A stretch of 64,000 nucleotides of DNA from Homarus americanus (lineage: Eukaryota > Arthropoda > Malacostraca > Decapoda > Nephropidae): NCBI RefSeq assembly GCF_018991925.1, contig NW_024744477.1:398501-462500 (forward strand), written 5' to 3'. The notes under the pieces were generated by a model. The model was given only the letters and a program-made list of their open reading frames with translations. It was not told where the DNA came from and made no database searches. A program made the translations under genes and the position numbers. This document shows, piece by piece, positions 12,801 through 25,100 of this stretch. The first letter of the stretch is position 1. Each line of letters starts with the position of its first letter.

Positions 12801-15296
12801 CCACACTACAGACTTGATACCACACTAAAGACTCTTCCTACCACACTAAAGACTCTTCCTACCACACTACAGACTTGATACCACACTAAAGACTCTTCCT
12901 ACCACACTAAAGACTCTTCCTACCACACTACAGACTCTTCCTACCACACTACAGACTTGATACCACACTAAAGACTCTTCCTACCACACTAAAGACTCTT
13001 CCTACCACAGTAAAGACTCTTCCTACCACACTACAGACTTCATACCACACTAAAGACTCTTCCTAACCATTAAATATCACCACATGTTTAAAATTAATTC
13101 GTTATAGATGTTTCTGATTCACGTGAAGTATTAAGTCACCCTTAGTGTGTTTGGCACAAGAAATAATTGTAAGTCATTTGTTATTTTCCAGGTACGACGT
13201 TTATACCCGGGGTGGAAAGTACGCGTTTATACCAACCCTCGTTTTTACGTCTCCACCTTGTGCCCACTCCTACACCAGCACGACCACCTCTACCTGTGTG
13301 ATGTCACCAACCTGCCGCAGCCCTTGGGTAACCTGACGGGGATACACCGCATGATGTGGCGGGTCGTGCCCCTTGGTGATCCTCAACTAAGAGCTCTTAT
13401 GATACGAGATACGGATTCAGCGGTTTGTATTTGCCTGTATTTTGTGTGTTTTCTGCATGAGTGTATGTTTGACGTGCATTAGTCTGTGTTAGTGAGGCTT
13501 AATTATAGAGGATGACTGTTAGCATTAGGGTGTTAAATATCAGGTGAAACACGATGGGGTGTCTAATCTTCACATGATCATATTGTAAGTTATGCTATGT
13601 AAATACTATATTTTAACTGAAAACTCTTGGTATATTATATAATAAGTTTAATGGTATAGTATGTATTACAGGACATATTTCTGTGTTGAATGGTGTGTAG
13701 GTGTACTGAAGAATGTGTAGATATAGTTAAGGATGTGTAGTTCTGTTGAGAGATGTGTAGTTTCATTTATACATGATGTAGTTGGAATATTATAGTATGT
13801 GTCTTAGTTAATCCAGATAACAGGGTGATTAACACTATTTAATTCTCCTCAGATAAGTAGACGTGAGGCAGCAGCTGTGAGAGAGTGGCTGGCATCTAGT
13901 AAGCACTTCCATGTTATGAGAGACCACCCAGCCCACAATGCCCCTATCATGGGTGGCCTCTGGGGAGCTCGCTGGGGCCTGAACCGGCAACTCGTCCCTG
14001 AGAATGCCAAATTCCTCTCCCAAATCAGGGATAAGATGTTTAAAGATGCCTATGGCGAACAAAAACATGGGAAGGATCAGGAAATTTTAGCGGTAAGAAC
14101 TTTTACACAACTTGTACTATGGTTTATAAAGGCAGTTGGTTTAGGGATTCGAAAATATGATTCTTTAACCCTTTGAGGTCTGAGGGGTTAAGTTATCGTC
14201 CTCAAAGGGTTAAGTTATCGTCCTCAAAGGGTTAAATTATAGTCCCCCAAAAGGGTTAAAAGCTGAATTAGGACAATGGATTAAACCTTTGAGGATAACT
14301 TTTCTGGATGGTGGTTTAACCCTTTGAGGATGAGGTTTTAAGTAACCCTTTGAGGATGATGGTTTAATCACTTGAGGAAGATAGTGCTTGAGTGCTCTAG
14401 TTTGTTTGATGATCTTCATTAGGTAACACCATCCTCTTGATCTCCAACCTTGTTCGAGTCTATATAGAGATACAGTGCAACTCAGTGGCCTTGGGTGACA
14501 GTGTATGTACCTTAATAATGTATATTTTTACAGGTGAGGCTTTGGCCAAAGATGGCTGGTAATGTGATGGCCCATGATAGCTACTGGTGTAAATTTTATG
14601 GCAAGGCTTGGCCCTGGCCCACAAAGCGAGAGAACAGATACTTCGTCGGCTCCACCAGGTAGGTCTTCATCTATACCACACCAACACACACATACACTAA
14701 AGGTCTTATCCTACTTCATTCAAAACACATATGCCACACCACTAACACCACAGACTGATATATGCTATCTCTTGACCTACACTTTACTCATACAGTATTG
14801 AAGAAAGTAATATCCAATTATTCTATACATGTACTGTAGTTTATTCTCTTCTCTTGTTCATACACACGCTGCTTCTTCTTACATTTACAGTTGCTGAACA
14901 AATTCCCTGAACACTTGGCACTATTACTGGGTCATATAGTGCCCTTATATGATTGGTTTATACCTAACACTGTTTTTCATCCTATATTATATCTGAACCA
15001 TAAAATGAAAGACCCACTCATTAATAAAAAGAAAAATCTGTTAAAATTTCAGTCCTCTTCACCTAATGATCCTCAATACTTACATAACAGACACTGCTAA
15101 TGCTTCCCTTTCCCCATTATTCCCCTCCATCTTCTATTTTTGTTTCGTAATTTCAATAAAAAATAACGCATCCTGATTATTATGTTTATATTTTTTCTCT
15201 CTCAGTTATCGTGACCCGCCTGGGAATACAAAAGTACCCAAGCCTTGTCCAGTGAGATGTAGACCACCAGAACATCATGACTGGATTTACTGCTGA
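9822..15296 (+). CDS. Type II membrane glycosyltransferase-like protein, six exons, 347 aa
   Basis: Hand-spliced exons 9822-9962, 12112-12327, 13192-13422, 13853-14092, 14534-14658, 15206-15296. All introns are GT-AG and the 1044-nt CDS is open to TGA. Residues 10-24 are a hydrophobic signal anchor, so a Golgi lumen domain is likely. The body carries motifs resembling small GT-A-type sugar transferases: FSLYG (100-104) followed by NYWRGL, YPGW (124-127) leading to VRVY, RDTDS (191-195, a candidate metal/nucleotide-sugar DxD), a REAAAVREWL helix, MRDHP (218-222) and GGLWG (230-234). Cysteine-rich N- and C-terminal stretches (CTCEEKVC; CPVRC) suggest disulfides. I recall similar uncharacterised proteins in invertebrates, but the reaction and substrate are unknown. 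The exon 3/4 junction falls directly after the DTDSA motif. The gene structure is secure; the function is inference. Confidence 0.8.
11330..11575. repeat. Degenerate tandem repeat in GT-like intron 1
   Basis: About ten variants of a ~22-base unit of the type GTACTCAAGGGTTAAGTCATC (for example 11500-11560), with some units inverted near 11330. The same unit reappears at 14165-14370 in a later intron of the same gene. Confidence 0.75.
12598..13066. repeat. Minisatellite in GT-like intron 2
   Basis: More than 20 imperfect copies of a ~21-base unit CTACCACACTAAAGACTCTTC with a shorter variant CTACAGACTTGATAC interspersed in a higher-order pattern. Not coding and not CRISPR-like: there are no unique spacers. 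Confidence 0.93.
14165..14370. repeat. CCTCAAAGGGTTAAGTTATCGT repeats, direct then inverted
   Basis: Plus-oriented units TCAAAGGGTTAAGTTATCGT at 14180-14240 are followed by inverted units AACCCTTTGAGGATGA at 14280-14370, so the tract could fold into a hairpin. Same unit family as 11330-11575. Confidence 0.8.
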
Positions 15297-16479
15297 AGGT
15301 ACGGCCCCTGTCAACACTGCCAGTACTGTACAGTGTACCCAATCACTGTACTGTAGAATGTACCTCATCACCACCGTAACTGTACAGTAGCCTGTAGGTA
15401 TTAAATGGACTATAGTTAGTTATACTGTTTGTAGAATTGTTTGAAACTTACTCTGTACTTCAGAAAATTCACTTGGTGGTATTTTAGTAATCTTTAGTTA
15501 ATATGTAAACCCTATATAATATATACTAACCTAAACATGTGTAGAAAATTACCTTAATACGAGGATTATGGTAGTAATGTTGATGATGATGATAGTAATG
15601 TTGATGTGGTAATGTTATTAATGATGTTGATGGTATATATTATTATGGGATTCTTTATAAACATACATAGCTGTTGTCCTCTGGCTTGTGTTGTTTCGTA
15701 CTGTATCATTGATTTTAATGGTGTAAAATGATGATGTGGGAGAATGTATAAAGGAGTCTTTGTAAATTATTGTAAATCTAACTCTTTTAAGTGGTCCCTG
15801 ATATTGTTTTTATATTCCACACGGCTAATTCCCAATTGTTCCTGCCCAGTACTTGTTACAGTTAAGATCTAAGATTTTTTTAGTAAAACATTAGGAAATG
15901 TTACTCTCTCTTTTCTCTTTAACTCACTACAATATATGTACTGTAATTGAAGTTTATAAACATCTCAGAGGGCACTATTCAGTCGAATGTCCATACCTGG
16001 GCAAACTTTTACGGAGTAAAAATTTGAACTCTTGGAACAATCTAACAGTATTGTGATGGCACCGAGTGCCAGCTCTTTCAAGACCATACTTGACCAACAC
16101 TGGTGCAGGTACAGATATAATCTGGAACAAGTACTTGCCAACAGTGTGTAACAGACATGATAGACCGTCCAAGAGGAACAGATCCATCAGTGGCGAAGAT
16201 TATAAAGTAAATTATAATAATGTATGATTCATTTGACACATTTGGCCACACAATATAAATTTTTACTACATGACGTAATAGGCTTACAACATTAATGTAA
16301 TGTTACGAATAACACGATAATTTTCTTGCTTACGGACAAAAACTGGCAGTGTTGCCTAGAAAGTGAAAGTTTATTCACGTTCCCCCTTGAAAATTGTGAC
16401 CATTTTCGTCTAGCGAATAGAAAACGACAATTTAACCTTAAACATTATTAGAGGTTTAGTAAAAACAACCCGAGAACGC
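15297..16479. other. 3' flank of the GT-like gene
   Basis: 3' UTR and intergenic sequence. A GATGATGAT/GTAATGTTGATG simple-sequence tract lies at 15570-15640. No coding exon recognised. Confidence 0.5.
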
Positions 16480-16945
16480 TTTAGAGTGGAGGACTGGTCG
16501 CTAACCCTCAGATATGAAGACGGTGCTCTGATTATTTGATGTTGAGGTATGGGTCAGAAGCGAGGACACTTTCAACAGACTCCAGAAAGAGGATGGAGGC
16601 TTTTTGAAATGTGGAGCGATAGGCGAAGGTCAAGAATAAGCTACACTGACAGGAATGCAAATGAAATACAAAGATTAGTAAAACTTCAAGGGGAATACTT
16701 GAAATGTACAGAAAAAGAAGAATGAGGTACTTAGGTCGTTAAATTAAGGCTGAGGGGATAATAACAAATATTAATGGTCAAATTTGAGGACCAAGGGATG
16801 GTTGAAACTGGTGCAGATGAATGAAAATAAAAACGATTCCCAGAGAGATAAAACCTTAAAGGATTGGTAAAAACAGCCCAAGACATTAAAAGAGTGAAAG
16901 ACTGTGGTCGCCAGACTTCAGTTGTGGACGGCACTCTGGTTTTAT
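16480..16945 (+). mobile_element. Decayed LINE C-terminal region
   Basis: Across shifting frames 16545-16735 reads like the end of a non-LTR reverse-transcriptase ORF: YGSEA..., RKRMEAFEMWSDRRRSRISY, TDRNANEIQRL, then MRYLGR. The block RVKDCGRQTSVVDGT near 16890-16935, and a second version at 16485-16530 (GGACTGGTCGC..GACGGTGCTCTG), resemble the R-x-W..LVA...WTAL terminus of the same elements, so two fragments may be present. Frames are broken by stops and shifts; a fossil. Confidence 0.6.
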
Positions 16946-19900
16946 GTCCACGTAATTAATAACAAGAAGGCTATTCTTAAGTGTGACAATCATTTTTTAC
17001 GAATAATTCACAAAAAGAGAATCTATCCTAATTATAACGTTATAGGAAAAAATAACTGAAGCCAGTTATCTATAGATAAGTTCAACACAGTTCTTACTAA
17101 TTTTATAGAGCTCCCAAACGGCTAGTAAGCTGATAAGTGGCGAATATGATAAAAAAATACATAATTAGCAGTTAAAAATAATATTTGGCATTTCATAGAG
17201 AGAGAAATAAAAGTTTTCAATGTCTGGCTTAAATGTAGAATGAAACTACAAATAATTGGTCTCGTATAATGCTGAACTAGATCACATTTTGCAAGAGGCA
17301 GGTATCGAGAGTTGACTGATAGAACTGGGCAGTTCAAGATGGTGTGTGAGATTACAAATCCATGGATTTACTGTGAATTGTATGTTGTAAAGCCTAAAAT
17401 TCGCTCGTTTTTATACAGATATAAGCAACGTTGGACTGGTATTGGGGATTGCTGGCCACTTCGCCTTTGGGCTATTTGGGCCGAAGCAACGTTAGTGTAT
17501 GAACGTTGTCTAATTGCCGTAACTGGTGGTCTCCTTGTTTACTGTTCCGTAATAGAGAGTCGAGTGACAAAATTGAAAAAACCTGTGTTCTGTGTCGTAC
17601 CAGAAATTTATTACTTGCACTATTTCTTCTTTAGTAATGCTATTTGTTATTATTAACGTAAATCTGTGAAATTTTATACAGAAGTGCGTTCTTTTAAAGT
17701 TAGACATTTATTCCGTGACCATAACATAGCAGAGCCTGAGGAAGCGTCCAGAGGAAAACCTTGGTGCCGTCCAACTCCAGCTTAATTTCGAGTTTTTTAT
17801 TACATAGTGGCTTTGATTTCAACATATAAACTAACAAATCAAGTAAGTGAGGTTTAATTTACCGTAGCTAGGTGTCAGTGAGGTGTATGTATTGTTTGTA
17901 GAGTGAAACTAGTAGTGTTTACTATGGTCCTGTGTGACAAAAAGAGTTGGTGAACATGGGTATAATTATTACATAAGATTTATTATCCATTGTTATACAG
18001 ATTTGTTTGTAATTTTCAACATTATAATTACTTATTATCACATGTTATGGTATAAACCTAACGTCGATGATGAAGGTTGGGAAAATGTTGCTACTTGACA
18101 GGTTTTGTTATATAATCACACATACAGTATATGTTTCGGTAATATTCTAGGACATTATCCAGCAACTGAACGAACGAAAATATATTGAAGAAACTTGTTG
18201 CTGTATTATCATTTTGGCCATATGCAGCGAATTTTAGGATTTTAAGTTTAGGTTTGGTTAGGTTAGGTTGAGTGTGTTTTTCCAATGTGTTTTCTTTATG
18301 GGTATTTAAACGATTCACAGCTACTTCCAAATAGGTGCATGACGGAAACGATAATTTTACTCTTGTTGCTATAATAATATACAATACTAAGAGGAGTGAC
18401 ATAGAGATAAGTTATTACTATGGCTAATTGAGCAGACAAATCTCATCATGTCTCGTCATGTTGTCTCTCACTTTAGGTAAGTTTCGGATTGATTTCTCGA
18501 GACTATTTCAATTCTCTTCTAAAAATAGAGATTGTGATGAGATTGGGCAATACAATTAGCCACGGCCAGCATAAAGTCTTATTGGTAATTGTCCGTATTT
18601 CCTGCGGTTCTTAACTAATTACTGTGGGACATTTCACCAGAGAAGATAAATGATTTCTTCTCCCTTGAAAATGGCAAAATGTGGGTGAGAATACGTGTCC
18701 TATTATATTTTTAGGACTTCCCTTGTGATGAACTTTTGGGATATCCACTCGACTGACAGTCTTTGTTTACATCCAGTTCTTGTTCATCGCCAAGTATGAG
18801 AAAATTATATAACAGTAAAATTAACCAACCTAACTTAACCTAACCAACCAGCTAGCTACTGCTACAATGTATAGTTTATTGTTTGTAAAATGAATCAACT
18901 TAACTTTGCAAAACATATTACTTGAGTACCTACTCTTTGGCATTTTTATCCCCAGTGTATTATGACAAAAGCAATTGTGAATTAATTTTTTAATGGTATA
19001 TTTTGTATACATTTACCTATATGCTAGTAGAGTTCTCAGCAAAAATTACATTACAAGTCATTACTGAACTATGGATGATTTTTAGCAGAAATGAACCACT
19101 GAGCATTGACAAAGAAAAAGGACTTTCTTGTTAAAATTTAACTGTTCATTGATGGTACAGTTGCAGAAATGTGTTCCTATACCCCCCCTGTGGTAACCCA
19201 TATATCCCATAGGTATTGGTCGTGTAAATCTGGATGCGATTTATTCATAAATAGTGACACTACTACTATGACATTGGTGTTTGGAGACACGAGCTGTCAT
19301 GAGCTGTAGGAACACACTTCCGTATGGCTTAGTTTGCTGTCCTTGGTTAAATTGACTAAATATTAATTATTATAGAATCATCGGTCTGCTTCCTGCTGTG
19401 GTGTAAATCTATTCTGGATAATTGTAATCTCACATGTGACACAAAATACTGTACCAATTTTGGATAGTTGAAAAATTTAGACCATTTTATTATAGAATTT
19501 GATTAAACTTCTGGTCAAGGGTTACAACTGATTCTTATACTGTCTTAGTCTCTTAGACAATTATTAATGTTTTCGTGATGTAACACTACCGTAATGTCAA
19601 CAAAAGAGTGTTAGGAAGGCCACATGTAGTTCACATATGACAGAGTATTATGAACCAATTAAAATTGTCCAAATAATAAAGAACCATGGTTTATGTTTGA
19701 TTGGCATTTATCGTGGTCTGTCGGAAATGAACTTGTGTACAGTACTGCATAGACTCCCTAACACCACCTAAATTTTACTGTACCATCAGTGGGCTTTACA
19801 TGAATTATGAATACGTAATTTGGTACAGTAAATGTTAAGGATATTGATACCACATTTCATGATATTTTTGAATGGGATTGTATCAGGGTTTTGTTTCTTT

Positions 19901-20579
19901 TAATTCATATACAAAATTAATAGAAGAGAAAATGTCAAAGTTATAAAGCTTCCCCACAGTGTCTGCATTTCATCAATCAAATTTCCTTCTGAGACACTGT
20001 AGGCCTGAGCTGTAAATGGTAACATGCAACTCAACCCTAACCCCTTGTGTGTGATGACGTTGCATTCAGGGTGTTGGGTCATAGTATTGATGGGTCATGG
20101 TACTAAAGGCGTTAGGACATTGTACACAACTTGTTAATATATGATATATAAGCACTACCTTTATTCCTGTTAAGAAGTAATGTACCACCATTGTAAAAGA
20201 GGGTAGAAAAGGCAGTCATTATTTTTTGTATATTTTATTTACGAATACATTATAGTACTGTATTTTAATATACTGTACAGTATTAAGGAATTTCATATTG
20301 AATAGGCCACTTGCCAAATCAGTCAATTTAGCCAAGGTCTGAGTTTATTCTGAGTTTATTCAGGTCATTAATTAAAAAAAATCTCTTTGATAATGTGTAA
20401 CAAGTTTATTTTCTTGATTTATCTGTTTGCATCATGATTTAAGGGTTGCTGTAGTTTGTCCAGTTTGTACAGTGGACGATGTAAAGTATGGGCCATGGAC
20501 CCCTTCATCTTCAGTCTCTTCACATCCACTGTTGGCCTTCTGCCTGAACATGTATCGGAAAACCTATATGGTATATCAT
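16946..20579. other. Intergenic, nothing assigned
   Basis: About 3.6 kb with no exon, RNA gene or complete element I can support. It has AACCTAACC-type words at 18240-18265 and 18830-18845. A 114-aa frame at 17312-17656 has no recognisable family. A pair of GTGTTCCTATA (19168) and TAGGAACACAC (19307) motifs could be the ends of a short unrecognised element. Confidence 0.45.
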
Positions 20580-20672
20580 TTTACGGTCAAGAGGGGCATG
20601 AACCTAAATGTGGAAGGGACGAAAGCCAGTGGTAGGTCAAGAATAACATGGGGAGAGGTTTTAAGAAATTAC
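20580..20672 (+). mobile_element. Short LINE C-terminal relic
   Basis: The frame reads VKRGMNLNVEGTKASGRSR then ITWGEVLRN, resembling the GRP..TW.EV..R segment near the end of many non-LTR retrotransposon proteins. It ends exactly where the next element begins (20675), which suggests insertion of that element. Confidence 0.5.
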
Positions 20673-20674
20673 AT

Positions 20675-22099
20675 TACAGTATACTCTCGATTTAACGGAA
20701 TCCGATATAACGAACACTAGATTTAGCGGAAGGAATTTTTCTCGTTATTTTCACTAGATTTAGTCAACTAGTTCATGAAATCGAGATTACCGTATTTTAC
20801 GGCATATAAGACACTCCTCATTTCAGCAGGGAGTATTTAGGAAAAAAAACTTGTGTGTATTTTCCTCCTGTATCCATAGTTTCCTTAAAAGAATATATAC
20901 AGTACCAGTAAATGTGAGGAATAAATACAAATAATACCAATAAATAAGTTACAAAAAAAATTACTCTATTGCCAAACCAGTAAATAAAAGCCAAATGAAA
21001 GTTTAACACAGTCGCCATTTGCATATACTGTACATCTATACTCCCTGTTTACCATAGTAGCGGTGACGCTACCTCCGCCGATTCCCAAGCAAACACTCTT
21101 ACCCCCCAATGACAACCCCCACTGCCCAGTTGTCCTTCTGCTCCCTCACTGAACCAGCTAACTCGTTTACAAGGAAATGTATATTCCCTTTATGTGTTTC
21201 CCCTTAGGACAATTATTTCTTTTATTTTTTTCATTAAGTATGTAGGATGATGTGTGCATGTATATCAGGAAAAATAAATTAAGAAAGACCCAAAAATACA
21301 AGTTGAAAAACAACAGTTTGGTCCAGTAACCTGGTTACAGAGACGAGTCTAACCTGGCTATAATGCTACCAGTGATGTTAACAGGTGTAACTGTGAAGAA
21401 AGGTGTCTGTAAATCTTCATTTGTATCAGGTATTTGTAGATTGAAAAATAAGTGTTGCAGGTATGGCAATAATAGATTGTAATGCTTGTACTGTAATGTG
21501 TTTAAGTAAGCAATAACATTTTTAATTCTGGAATTGGGTTAGGTAGAAGTTAGCCTTCTGGAGACAGCAACTGGGGGATTCATTAACTTGCAGGAGACTG
21601 CAACTTCACATATAGGACACAGGCTGATTTTTTTTGACATTTTTCAGACAAAAAAAGTGCGTCATATGCTGTAAAATACTGTAATTCCGGTAATATGCTC
21701 ACACCTACAGAGACACCTCAGGCATAGAAACATTAGAATCATTATTCATGGCATACCTTAAACAAGGCGGTTTGGTGTTTGTTTTCAATTTTGTCTATAA
21801 TTTCCAAACTTTTTTTCCAATTGATAGCCGCACTCTCTTGACTTTCTCCCACACACCACTTCCTTTCTGAGAGACTTTCGGCATGATGTCCAAGCACAGT
21901 AGTTAGTTGACCGAGAGGTAGCAGTAAACAACACACGTGGTGGCAGCAGGACACAGACTGAGCGGATGTAAACAAACCCCAAGCGTCAAGTGGCATATTT
22001 GGCACGGAATTTAACGGAATCATGTTCGATTTAGCGGAAATTTTGATTTAACGGAAAGGGGCGGCTCGAATTAGTAAGTTAAATCTAGAAAATACTGTA
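20675..22099. mobile_element. Tigger/pogo-like non-autonomous element, hosting a second element
   Basis: Left end TACAGTATACTCTCGATTTA (20675) and right end read in reverse TACAGTATTTTCTAGATTTA (22099), both flanked by TA. Subterminal blocks repeat the GATTTAACGGAA / TTTAGCGGAA theme on both sides (20688-20735; 22008-22060). The interior is interrupted by the independent TIR element at 20788-21683. No intact transposase. The right end lies only 70 bases past the stop codon of the minus-strand CASD1-like gene. Confidence 0.82.
20788..21683. mobile_element. Nested TIR element (TACCGTATTTTACGGCATAT ends)
   Basis: Left TACCGTATTTTACGGCATAT (20788) with AAGACAC; right reverse complement TTACAGTATTTTACAGCATATGACGCAC (ending 21683). 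Inverted termini of about 27 bases with a few mismatches, TA-flanked. It sits wholly inside the element at 20675-22099, so it is the younger insertion. Confidence 0.8.
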
Positions 22100-22168
22100 G
22101 GTAGTCAAGTGTGGAAAATGGGTTTAAAACATTAATGATAAAGCTGATTCATTAAAATCACATTCATA

Positions 22169-25100
22169 TTAACAGTAAGTGGCATTTAAGTCAAAGTAAG
22201 AGTTGCAGACATCATTGAGAAACATATTTGCATATTTCTCAATCATGATAAAGCCAGTGTGTAGAGGATTGCCACAGTCCCATAATTTATCAAATGATTT
22301 TTTATAACCATGTACACATTGAGTGATGTAGGTGTCAGAGAAAGGAATGTTGCTGTCCCAGATGGTGATGCTTGAGCCAGTTAAGTAAGATGATAGGAAA
22401 TTATTGTACAGGTCAATGTTGCTGTTGGAATAGATGCCTCGGTATTTTCTGAAGATCCGTGATTCCTTTGGGCCAAGGAGAAGAATGATAATTAGATTAC
22501 CTGTACTCAGGTATATCAGTACAGTACCAGCCGAGATAAAACGGAGCTACTGAAGCTTTAATTCTCTGAGGCAGTTTAAGGTTCCTTATGGTCTTAGGTT
22601 AACCTAAAATATGATTGACAACAAAATTGACATTCATGAAACACTCAAGAAATTTAAATGTCCTAATTCCTTTGTCAACAAGAGAATAATCTATTTATAT
22701 TACTCTAGTTCCTCATAAGGCTTGGTACACAGTATACTGTATACAGTATATATGTAGGTCAGTAATTGAAGTGAGTACTATCCAGTGTAGGTCAGGATTC
22801 TTGCCTTAATATTGATAGTACAGACAGTATCAGTGTCAAAATCACACCTGGATGCTTACCTGTAAATGGTCTTGAAGTTGGATGATCGTGGAAGTTGTTT
22901 CAGCAAACTTGGTTAGCTGTGGCAAAAAAGTATTCATGTGTTTTTTAAACTTATCCAAGGCAGCTTGAGGGCCAGATGTGTGGAATGTGTTTAGGGTCGT
23001 CTTCATCCAGTGTAGACTTGATCCTGGAGAGTGACCAGAGTGGGTTATACTGTACTACTGAGACAAGGACTATTCTATTATTTTAATGGATGGAATTTAG
23101 AGACATAAAAAAATATCAAAGATAGATACAGGAGGTCCTCGTTATATGAGTACTGTATTCACTATCCTCGGTTTCGCAGTTAAGTGGTCAACTTTTTGTG
23201 ACCATCCACCTAAAAAGTTCCTGCATTTAATTGGATTCTACTCAAAACCTCTGAAAACTCCTTATAAAATCTATGGATTTAACCCCACCGATAAAATACC
23301 CGTATATGGATTTTTAGCAGAAGCATTTGAAATTTATTATCTTTTTGGTGTCATGCATGCACACACGTGTCCCAGCACCAATCTCCCGTTTTGTTTTGTT
23401 CAGACCAGCGCTGTATTGTGTTTACTCCTGCCTTTGTTGTCTTTTCTTGCATGTTGTGGTGAATCATTTTATCACTTTTGTAGCCATGGGTTCCCAACCC
23501 AGACTGGGTGGTGCAGCACTCAGAAGGAAGCACACAGCTATAGTATACGAGTAAAATTAGAAATTATTAGGCAAAAGGAGTGTGGGAGTGGACAATCCAC
23601 CTATTCCTGTTTATTTTTCATCCTCCTCCATCAATCCAATCAAGCCAAACATCTCTACCTTTGAAGCTAAGTAAATAAACATATTTTAGTATGTTAAAAT
23701 TACTTATTTTTAAAACATAATAATTAGTATTTTGTCTCAATGAACCACTGGAGTGAATGTGCACCAGTAACAGTTGCTGTTGACCACTTGGTCACTGGCA
23801 CAACTTATGTTGCCTCAACACACAGACCCCAATGAACTTTAAGGACGTTAGATAACTTATAAAGTTAAATAACTTATTAAAATAATGTGTTATCAAATGT
23901 TTAACAAGTGTTTCTGAGGTAAATAATTATTTAAAGATAATATATAAAAAATTTTAGTGTCGTGTACAAAGTCATGGTCCCAATTTGACTAATTTCCATT
24001 ATTTCTTGTGGGATTAATTCCCCGCTTTAAGTGGATTCGTTACCAGAGGCGTTTTTCTGGTCCCATTTAACCACGGATAACGAGGACCCCCTGTACTAGC
24101 AATGTAAACTTAAAAAAATAAAGACTGACAATGAAATGTATGGAAGCTGCTTGTGGTTTCATAAAGTTTTACCTATGTATTGTAGTCATGTCATCATAAT
24201 TACTGTACATTTAAGTCAACAGAAGAATGGCTAGAGATAAAAAAGAAGTTAGTACTGGTAGATCATACTTCCACCCTTGAGTAATGAACTTAAAAATTTA
24301 ACTCTGATTATTATAGGTAATATTACTCGCCTAATAGGAGTAGAGTTGGTCTTTGTTCTTCTTGGTCTGTCCAGTGATTCAAGAGTGCTGGTAACTTTAG
24401 CAGTAGTGGGTCCCAGTGAAACACAAGTCTTAGAGGTACATCCAGGTGTTGCACTTCAATGTCTTGGTGTAATTTGCCGATACGCAAGTTTTCTACTAAT
24501 TCGTGTACACTTCGCCACTTGCCCTGAAAAGGTTATATAGTATACCCTCGATAACTCGGCATGGAAATGCCGAGATATATAAAATTATCTGGGAAAATCT
24601 TGGCATTTCTGGCCACCTGCATCACCTACCATGCATGTTTCATCTACTATGATGCTTCATTTTTCACCTGTAGTGCTGGTAAGTGTTACATTTTTACATT
24701 TAGTAATTACATGTACTACACATATATGGGTCGATAATTTTTTTATTGTATTTTTGTAGGAGGGGAAAAGTGCCTCGATAAGTCAAAATTTGGGATAACT
24801 CTGCAAGGCCGGAGCCTCATATGTGCCGAGTTTTCGAGGGTTTACTGTAATGTTAAGAAATGTCAGCTTAATTATTAGAAAATTTAGAGATTTATTTACA
24901 GTAGTGTAGGAGTGGTAAATACAGTGGTCCCTCCATTAATGAGCGGTTCAATCTATGAGATTTAAGTTAATGAGTTACCTCCTGTAAGGAATTTCAGTTC
25001 TATTAACAACAGCCGTACGAGAAATATTAAAATCATTGGTCATTCTGAAATTTAGTTAACATATTGATAATATACAGCACTGTACAGTGTTGGTTTAAAT

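Noticed and set aside
12598..13066. Possible CRISPR-like array
   Set aside because: Repeat units are contiguous and degenerate with no unique spacers, in a eukaryotic intron.
14885..15098. Alternative last exon of the GT-like gene after the acceptor near 14889
   Set aside because: Joining exon 5 here meets a stop after two codons, whereas 15206-15296 joins in frame and adds a cysteine-rich C-terminus.
17312..17656. 114-codon plus-strand frame
   Set aside because: No family resemblance, no supporting splice context, and length is within chance for this composition.
23146..23664. 172-codon plus-strand frame
   Set aside because: It starts inside the inverted end of a transposon (23127-24095), has no domain I recognise and lies in an intron of an opposite-strand gene.
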